In this document: positions 57,501-64,000 of the stretch, piece by piece
How the letters are laid out: each line of letters begins with the position of its first letter
How positions within the stretch are numbered: position 1 is the first letter of the stretch
NCBI RefSeq assembly: GCF_000264995.1
Contig: NW_006767434.1
Location: 1,762,004-1,826,003 of the forward strand
Reading direction: 5' to 3'
DNA length: 64,000 bases
From: Punctularia strigosozonata HHB-11173 SS5
Lineage: Eukaryota > Basidiomycota > Agaricomycetes > Corticiales > Punctulariaceae
Translations under genes and position numbers: made by a program
The notes under the pieces: model-generated
The model's input: the letters and a program-made list of their open reading frames with translations, nothing else
What the model was told of the DNA's origin: nothing
Database searches by the model: none

Positions 57501-57859
57501 TACCTTTCGATGCCGACGAAGAACGAGGAGATCAATCTTCAACCTGACCCAATGTTTACGAATTTCTACACCCACGAAAACACTTTGCGCTACAATCTCG
57601 ACGCATCGTATTATCAAGTTACAGACGGGATAGGTAATTTGGCGTCAACATCGATGAGCACTTTCAACCCTATGCAAATCTATGGATGTGAAGATGCAAG
57701 TGACCTTACTTTATCCTTCGACGACGCTGTCGCGCTGTGGTCGTCTGTGCCAAACACTGTCGAGTAAGTAACAATCACCAGGGTTGTATGAGACGCTGAC
57801 ATGGGCACAGTATGAATTCTTGGGCAACATACAACCCGCCTACGTCCAACGAACAATAA
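54583..57859 (+). CDS. Zn(II)2Cys6 transcription factor with fungal-specific domain
   Basis: Nuclear regulator. The zinc cluster spans two introns: ACDLCRQKK|IR|CDAQEGSGSRCSYC, then VTHGSECTFGSERK, giving C-x2-C-x6-C-x9-C-x2-C-x6-C. A basic/coiled linker follows (RPGRPNKYVESLQKRLKHLE), then a Ser/Asp-rich part and the fungal-specific transcription factor domain (LITHLVDIYFNRINPFLPLL, WGMVGLGIRLAVDAGVH, ISCAMGRPFSIQEED). The apparent stop TAA at 57765 overlaps a perfect GTAAGT donor; splicing to GGCACAG gives the C-terminus VDMNSWATYNPPTSNEQ and stop at 57857-57859. Intact across about ten exons. Targets unknown. Confidence 0.88.
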
Positions 57860-58074
57860 TCGCACCTACACTTGCAAGCATGTGGCTTTGCGTAACTCAA
57901 CGTGCGCCTGCCTTTTGCCATTATTGTGCTTGCTTAAATGTCCTGCCGATTGTATCTCGTATAAGACCTGTATTCCTATGACCTAATTCATACCCCCATT
58001 CCGGACTTCGTACTGCATCTCACCGTGTCGCTTTCGTTACATTGCTTGGAATAGAACGCGAGATGCATCACCCC

Positions 58075-58800
58075 TCACCTCCTTGCCATTGCCATGCGAT
58101 CATTACATACAAACGATGATGGTGTCCATGGTGTTTCGTGTGGACGGACGACAAGCTTCATTCCGCTTACCTGCCCCTTTTGGAGGAGCTCTAAGCCTGC
58201 CTCAACCCCTGCCAGACCCTTCGGCAAAACGCGCACGCGGTTGGGCTGTCGAGGCGTCGCTATGAGCGCCTGTGCATCGACAGGAAGCAGAAGAACAGCG
58301 AACCTTAACAGAGCCATCTTCGAGGTGTCGAGGACAGTGCTGAGCAACGCCACGACAAAGCGCTTGATTGCCTGGAAGGGTGAAGCTCCCGAAGACGTGC
58401 GCGATGTGCTTATTCCCTCGGTTGTCGCGCACTTCTTGAGAGGGAGGTCCGAGAAGAATGATAGTCCCGTGCGGGGCGAGGATGTCCAGCCCCGTTCTCT
58501 GCGCTTCCGGGACGCTGGTGGCATCAAAGACGACCTCAATGGGTGCAGTCGCAATCTTGGCGACCTCCGACGCGAAAGACGATAGAAGAAGCGAGCGCGG
58601 GATGACGTGCTTCGCACCTAAAGAAAGAAGATGATCGGTGTTGTGCGGCGAGGCTGTGACGATGATGGGTGAAAAGCCGGAGAGCCGGGAAAATTGAATT
58701 GCTGGAGGACGGGGCTTGAGCAAGCTACGAGCGCTAGAGAAGATAATTATTCACCGTATTGGCCCATGCTTGTAGCACCGCCAAACAATATGAAAGGTTT
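58075..58800 (-). pseudogene. 5'-truncated zinc-type dehydrogenase/enoyl reductase
   Basis: The C-terminal, nucleotide-binding half is present: ILFGGATSMGQY|AIQFSRLSGFSPIIVTASPH, LGAKHVI, EVVFDATSVPEAQ, GTIILLGPPSQEV, HLEDGSVK|PNRVRVLPKGL and VSGMKLVVRPHE, with two good introns. Upstream of ILFGGATS the frame is closed by TGA at 58803-58801 with no usable acceptor, and I find no catalytic N-terminal domain in the next kilobase. It looks like a remnant lacking its first half; alternatively a distant first exon is missed. Kept phases suggest it decayed recently. Confidence 0.6.
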
Positions 58801-59448
58801 TCACATCTTACCTACATTGCACGAACTTCTGTACAAGCTGTTCGAGCGCGTAACCGCAAGGTCATACAGAGCATGAGATATATCTGCCACTGTGAACACA
58901 AGCTTTGGGTACACAAAGTCCAGACTGGAAGGCATTGACGGAACACCAGATGCCGTGCCGGAGTAATCCATTAAAAGCATTCCGTGGCCATAGTTCAAGT
59001 AGTTGTTTCAGACAAGGATGCACCACAAAAGCACGCGATGGGTCCAGGAGAGATGATATCTTCTTGATGGGCCATGATGGACGCCAGCTCGTCGTGCCCA
59101 TACCGACTCAGACGTTCACCGAGTCTCCAGAGAGAGACATGCCGATATCTTCGTAACACCGAGTAGTATCGGGAGAATCCATCTAGTAGTGTATAAGTAC
59201 AAAGTGCACGACGACAGCCTGAGTGGCTGTGCAACACGCATTGTCGCCAGCGTCTTTAGCATTCGCTGGTCCATAGTGCTCTCCACGCGACCATACTTGG
59301 TGCTTTGCTCAACTCTCCGCGTTGTGATTTGCTCTCGTTCAACAATCTACCGCCACGGACGCTTCATTGCCCGCGGGTCGGGTTAGTCTTGCCACCTACC
59401 AAACCGCTCGCATTGGTCCTGCAACTATAATCGAGCTGGCAAGATAAC
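58801..59448. other. Intergenic, no gene recognised
   Basis: About 650 bp upstream of the truncated dehydrogenase. No catalytic N-terminal dehydrogenase sequence was found. Short frames only. Confidence 0.4.
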
Positions 59449-59796
59449 ATGTTCGTATCCCGCACATCCGCGATGTCTCTGAAACTCATCTCATGCAAAT
59501 TACAGTGCTTGGCTCCAAGACTTGTGCTGTTTAGAAAGTTGAAGACAGGGATGGCACATATTACGGAGGAGACCACATCCAGAGAACCGTCCCCCGAGGT
59601 TGGGTCGTCAGAGGATTCAAAGGAGATACCAGTCATACTAGAGCATCCGTCTCAACACGAAGAGAAAGGATGGCCATTGGAGAGCGTTGTTGCATTTGTT
59701 GCAGCGGTTTGCCTTGCTCACTTCCTCATTGTCACTGGCGGATGGACGAACAAGGTGGTAGGATGGTTGGAAGGGCTTGGGATCCGGCAAGGCTAA
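59449..59796 (+). CDS. Small single-membrane-span hypothetical protein
   Basis: 115 codons, or 81 from an internal ATG at 59551 (MAHITEETTSREPSPEVG). One membrane helix near the C-terminus (VVAFVAAVCLAHFLIVTGGW) follows an acidic, disordered stretch. A short lumenal or intermembrane C-terminus ends GLGIRQG. The shorter start is preferred because residues 1-34 are low in sense composition. No family recognised. Confidence 0.45.
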   Translation: MFVSRTSAMSLKLISCKLQCLAPRLVLFRKLKTGMAHITEETTSREPSPEVGSSEDSKEIPVILEHPSQHEEKGWPLESVVAFVAAVCLAHFLIVTGGWTNKVVGWLEGLGIRQG

Positions 59797-59992
59797 CAGT
59801 TTAGTATGTTTGTATTCGGTGCTTGTATACAATGGGTAGATCACGAATGGAGATTACAGGGTCTGTGTCATTATGGCGAGATTTGACACCAAGAATCACG
59901 TTCGCGAACAGCGTTGAGCGACTGGTTCCGAATGCAGAACTGTTCAACAACGGGCGTATGTAGATGCTTCCTTGAAGTCGAGATGTCCTTGA

Positions 59993-60666
59993 TTAAATGT
60001 ACGGCCCCTGCGGCGCAGAAGAAGAGCTGGCGTGTTTGCTAGGTCCGGTGAATCTGCCGACTAAGTCGCAGAGTCCCCGGAGAGGACAAAGAGCGGTCCG
60101 CAGTCCTGATGCTTCGACCCTGCCAGTACGAGGCTGCAACGGCGACACGCTGCGCTGCGAATTGGGTTCGCCAGGGTGTGGCTTGGTATCACCCGGATAC
60201 TTCGGGGGTGGATGTTCCGTCTTCAAGCTCAACGGCTGCTTTACGACCACCTCAATTATCTCAAATCTTTCCAGCGCGGAAACGACTGCTTCATAGGTCA
60301 GTACGTTCCTGTAGGCATGACCGGCACACCCTCTCACCCGTGCCCCAAGCATTCGGTGCTATTTTGACTTTGCTAGGAGTACCCTGCACGATAACCCCGA
60401 CCTCGAAACAAATCTGTTCACTGGGGGTGGATCCTAGGCATCGTGGATATGCAGATTTTGCAAAGTCCACCGCTTGCTGTACGCCTGAATAAGTATCTAC
60501 GTGTGCAGGTAGCCACGCCGATTGTACTAACTTCGTAATTCAACGCAGGGGTAACGTATACCAACTCGTCTTCGTGACGGTAAGTCACCAGGTCGACGGG
60601 TTGCCGAGCTGAAGAGACAGGGATATTGGCCAATGAAGGAGAGGTGTAAGGGCAATTGAAGGCCAT
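59993..60666 (-). CDS. Hypothetical protein, two or three exons
   Basis: Starts MAFNCPYTSPSLANIPVSSA (60666), reaches ELVYVTPALNYE, then a middle exon containing QAVDFAKSAYPRCLG and CFEVGVIVQG, and a last exon with ALERFEIIEVVVKQPLSL, stop at 59993. The first splice could not be settled: the obvious donor after NYE is in phase 0 whereas the middle exon needs one extra base. No signal peptide or known motif. Confidence 0.45.
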
Positions 60667-60924
60667 CATCAGCGTCTTGGACGTCTGTCCTGAGGATGTG
60701 GTCTTGGAATGCACAATCCTTACATTATATACTGTACATGTCTATAAGCTGTAGTGGTAGCGGCTTAATCCATGCTAGGAGCGGTGGTAGATCGTAGTTT
60801 TGGCGCTTGACATGGATCGAATTTAGCGGCAGTCAGGCTGTAAATGAATGATATTTGGACGGGCCGAGGCTATGCGCACTGGCTCCTGAAACGCGAGTTA
60901 GCAGCGACAAATCTGGCGTTCCAA

Positions 60925-61037
60925 TGGCACGCTGTCGACTGCACGAGTGGCGTACGTGCAGCGCAGCAACCGGCTGTTCCGCTACCGGGACCTCGTCGGC
61001 AATCTACCTACCTACCTACCTACCTACCTACCTACCA
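60925..61037 (+). repeat. SINE-like dispersed repeat, copy B
   Basis: TGGCACGCTGTCGACTGC... followed by about 60 more bases and a (CTAC)n tail of some ten units. It matches copy A (12084-12183, opposite strand) with one visible substitution outside the tail. A 48-bp segment about 120 bp upstream (around 60798-60845) resembles a stretch near 47546 next to copy C, so the element may begin there. It lies between the hypothetical gene and the 3' end of the aspartic protease. Confidence 0.75.
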
Positions 61038-61082
61038 ACACGGACACAGCAACATGCTATTTAAACCTGTGCCAGTAGGGCA

Positions 61083-63124
61083 TCAACGGCCACCGACGTA
61101 GTAATTATTCTGCTGTTGCGCTATCGTCTGCAGAGGCATGTGCGGGGCAGAGTCATCTAGAGATCTATACTTCTCCCGCTTGGACGCCAGCGGCAGGATG
61201 GCGTTCGCCCTAGGCTTGGTTTGACCACCTCGCCTCTTGCAGCAGCATTTCCAAACGATGAGTCCTACACTGGCGAGGAAGATAACCAGCGCGCCGAGAA
61301 AAATGTAGGGCCAGTTTCGCAGAACCTCGCCCTTTAAGTGCTGCTCTTTCTCAGCCTTGGACTCCGGAGAGGACTGCGCCTCGCTCTCAGGCAGGAGCTG
61401 GTGCGCAGAGTCACCGGTGGTATCGACCCCGCCGAGCCGGACCTTGACAAAGTCGGAGTGTGCCTCGGATGGATCTGTGAGGGGAAGTAGTTGCACGAAG
61501 GGATCACCGCGGTCGCTGGATGCGTCTTCGATGAAATCACCGTAGTCGAGCAACGTGTAGGCGTTTCGCACTGCGGCACATTGGGCAATTGTCAGGAAGA
61601 GACAAGATGAGACGTTAGTTACTCACGGAATGCCATGCCTACAGCACAAGCATGCATCAGTCGCCAGAACTACCATGCATAGCACTCTTCATACCAAGGA
61701 TCATATCGTACTCTCCCAGTAAACTGAATGCAGAAGTGATGGGTTGGAACTGCCGACGTCACTCAGTAGAAGGGAGGCAGAGAGACATAGTCGCTCACAG
61801 TGCCTACGCAGGCCGTAGAACCGTTGGCGAAAGTTGCGCCAAAGTCATCGCTACTGGTATCGAGCGGGTGCACAGGAAACGGCAAACCGCCCAACTTGAT
61901 GGTCAGGTTCACTGCGTCCACGTTACGTCAGCGGCTGTTGAACACGCCCTTTTGGCGAGGCCTCACCTTCTTGGTTGCATGGAAGCAGCCATAGCTCGGA
62001 TGAGGAGGAATATTCGGCGCCTTGGATACGACCATAGATAGCATCAGCAACCTTTCGAGGAACTTGCGGGCTATATATGCGGGGTAAGCATTTCGGCGTG
62101 ATATATAAAGGCGCTTCAAGGCGTACAAAGTGAAACCGGAGTCGATGACTGCCACAAGCTGTCCATCGGGAACACCATGTACGATAGAGTCGTGTTCAAT
62201 AACATTCCCATCCGGTCCAATGACGCCTTCCTTGTCAATTAGAACAGACCAATGTTGATCCTGCTTCGTCAACCTTCTGACAGTCTCGACGTCCATCTTC
62301 TCCATGTCGCTGATCTTCTCGAACCCTGGGATGATCTCGGAGATCGTCAATTGACCGGTGAATGAAGATGTCGGATCGTCCTGCCGATCCAATAGAAATG
62401 ATATAAAGTTGGAAGAGGTTTCATTCTGTTGGAAGATTCTGTTCACGACATTGTTGCCCGCCGCGCTGTCGAGCTTGTCGCGAATGACGGATCCTGAGTT
62501 CGGCCCTAGACCAATCAGGCCCTCGTAGCCCTCGGATGCGATGTTGGCCGAAAAGCTCGACGTGTCAGTTACGAGAACTATCCCGATGTGAGCCCTCGTG
62601 CTTCGCCGCAACGAAGGTACGTACGATACGCCTGGTTCTCCACCGTATAATCGTCGAAGGTCAAGGTCGCTGTGTTGATACTGCCTTTCTAAAGTGATGA
62701 ATACATGCGCGTCTATGACTTCAATCCGAAATACCTTTGGCTGCACCCACAGCATAGGACAACGTCAACGACTTCCCGGTATCCACGGTGCCCGGAACGT
62801 CCCCAGTAACCCACAGGTCGGAGCTGACGCGGCGTCAGTTGCATTCCCATGTGGTTAACACGAGCGGAATGCAGACCTTCCCGTGTCCAGCATAACCGGC
62901 TTGGTGACGCCTCCGAGCGTTATATTGCTGATATAGAACGCATTCCGGGTATTCGCCACCGGTATGGAGCTGTTGCCCGAGGTGTTGGAGGATCCGGTCA
63001 CAGTAGTCCTCCGCGAAAGCGAGTGAGAACCGTGGTTGTGTTTGACGTGAAATGGTATCTTAACAGCTTGTACAGCTGCGACGAAAAGGTATAAGAGAGA
63101 GAGGGGTATAACTGAATTTCCCAT
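61083..63124 (-). CDS. Membrane-anchored aspartic protease
   Basis: Second A1-type protease of the window, about eight exons. Signal peptide MGNSVIPLSLLYLFVAAVQA, N-terminal Ser/Thr-rich stretch, catalytic motif VMLDTG|SSDLWVTG split by an intron, second motif AVIDSGFTL, with Ser in place of Thr (tolerated in this family). Middle: DTSSFSANIASEGYEGLIGLG. After the fold comes an extracellular stalk, a membrane helix YIFLGALVIFLASVGLIVW with a CCCKRR stop-transfer, and a cytoplasmic tail ending NNYYVGGR. This makes it a type I membrane protease, yapsin-like in role if not in anchor. Confidence 0.85.
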
Positions 63125-63509
63125 GCGGAGAGGATGCGTCGAAACACGACAGCTTGAAAAGAGCGACTGGGGGCAAATAATGCAGACTATCTGGACTAGT
63201 AGAGACAGGAAAGCCGAAGCAAGGTATCCAGAGTTGAGGTGGTGGTGGTTAATTATAGGGCGCGTCTCCGGAGTGGCGGTCACACTTCGCCGCTGCACGC
63301 ATCACCGCCGCTGCAAGCACAACTAAGTCACGGTAAATTCGTTGACAAGTTCGATCGCTTAACGTGCGCGAAGGTCCGATCCCAACACATATTAGTTATG
63401 TTCAAACATCTACTAGTAGCATACAGTGTACGTTGGAAACGAGCGCATCATTCAACGAGCATCTTCGTACATTGGTATCATGCGAACAAATCAATGTCAA
63501 CGGAACCGC
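63125..63509. other. Intergenic, protease promoter side
   Basis: About 385 bp upstream of the membrane aspartic protease and at the 3' end of the next gene. Nothing recognised. Confidence 0.5.
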
Positions 63510-64000
63510 TCAGGCAGTCGTCTTGCTTGGCCGCGTCGACGTGCTGGGGATGATACTGAACGCATCGCTGTGCCAGTCGTTGCCGGTCTTCGCCGCTTCA
63601 ACGCGCTCGTTCGCGCGGTTCACGTAGCCGGATGGATGGCCGTGCTCAGGCAGGAGAAGATGCTCGCGGTCGGTGACGACTTGGAACTTGCCGGTCTTCT
63701 GGTCAACGTGCTGCGCCTTGCCTTTCGCCTCGCCCTTCTTGCTCTGGAAGAGCTGTTGAAGGACTTGCGTGCGACTAGCGTCATCCGCAGCCTTGGCCTC
63801 CGCCATGCGGTCACGAACGCCGACGAGCTGGCCGTCGATGTACTCGAAACCGGTGGTGATAGCATCGGAAATCGCCTTTTGGATCTGTTTCTTCACCAAA
63901 CCAGTCGCGAGGGGCTTGAGCGTCTTGTACAGCAAGTCGTGTTTCGAATCACGGATACTGAACTTCAGCGTGTCGACCTTGACATGGACATTCTTGACTT
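63510..64000 (-). CDS. HAM1-like (DUF4449) protein, C-terminal part
   Basis: The gene runs off the right edge of the window, so only the C-terminal ~163 residues are seen. Recognisable are KVDTLKFSIRDSKHDLLYKT, GLVKKQIQKAISDAITTG, YIDGQLVGVRDRMAEAK, and the conserved end DWHSDAFSI with a short tail. This is the C-terminal pattern of large fungal proteins of the DUF4449/HAM1_C family, which resemble lipid-binding BPI-type folds and are implicated in hyphal fusion in Neurospora. Stop at 63510. Confidence 0.75.
   Translation of the reverse strand, partial: VKNVHVKVDTLKFSIRDSKHDLLYKTLKPLATGLVKKQIQKAISDAITTGFEYIDGQLVGVRDRMAEAKAADDASRTQVLQQLFQSKKGEAKGKAQHVDQKTGKFQVVTDREHLLLPEHGHPSGYVNRANERVEAAKTGNDWHSDAFSIIPSTSTRPSKTTA

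Noticed and set aside
49852-57859. Secondary-metabolite cluster around the velvet factor, carrier, lyase and regulator
   Set aside because: No polyketide synthase, peptide synthetase, terpene cyclase or P450 lies among them, and housekeeping genes flank the area.
61000-61037. (CTAC)n run as a simple microsatellite
   Set aside because: The run is always attached to the same core, so it is better explained as the tail of a dispersed element.
60844-61101. Small frame reading through copy B of the repeat (HAVDCTSGVRAAQQP...)
   Set aside because: The same peptide occurs at copy A on the other strand because the DNA repeats; frame and start are not shared elsewhere, so it is not a host gene.

Overview
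The window is nuclear DNA from a filamentous basidiomycete, most likely an Agaricomycete. The genes are split by many introns of about 50-65 bp, several exons are tiny, and genes lie densely on both strands with no operons. The families are typical of wood or litter fungi: velvet factor, Zn2Cys6 regulator, CE16-like GDSL esterase, pepsin-like proteases, sugar and drug MFS carriers, cytochrome P450 reductase. All intron-exon structures were traced by eye from splice signals and protein continuity. No tRNA, rRNA, CRISPR array, LTR element or other virus-like element was recognised.

Layout. 0-10.5 kb: a possible gene remnant, an OSM1-type fumarate reductase, a GPI-type secreted protein, eIF3i and a sugar transporter. 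10.5-17.4 kb: an unresolved gene, a SINE-like repeat copy, two TA-flanked MITE-like elements, a GDSL esterase and an APH-type kinase. 17.4-27 kb: a large disordered protein, cytochrome P450 reductase, She9/Mdm33 and ORC2. 27-34.7 kb: a pepsin-like protease with a GPI-type tail, an ICL/PEPM-family enzyme, a modular Cys-rich secreted protein and a small mitochondrial-type protein. 35-44 kb: CDC37, an unidentified gene, an M64 metallopeptidase, a STYX-like pseudophosphatase and YAE1. 45-57.9 kb: a 14-TM-type MFS carrier, a fumarase-superfamily lyase whose stop codon lies in a repeat tail, a velvet factor, a C2/transmembrane protein and a Zn2Cys6 transcription factor. 58-64 kb: a 5'-truncated zinc-type dehydrogenase, two small hypothetical genes, a third repeat copy, a membrane-anchored aspartic protease and the C-terminus of a HAM1-like (DUF4449) protein.

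The genes do not form an obvious pathway cluster. Housekeeping genes (eIF3i, CPR, ORC2, She9, CDC37, YAE1) are interspersed with secreted hydrolases, transporters and regulators. The most unusual observations are a tailed dispersed repeat with three copies (one supplying a host stop codon), two MITE-like elements, a STYX-like protein that keeps the catalytic Cys but has Leu for the catalytic Arg, an ICL/PEPM enzyme with Gln in its catalytic loop, 7- and 11-nt microexons, three GC-AG introns, and a Cys-rich protein built from symmetric exon modules. I did not find convincing evidence of a wholly new multi-gene system.
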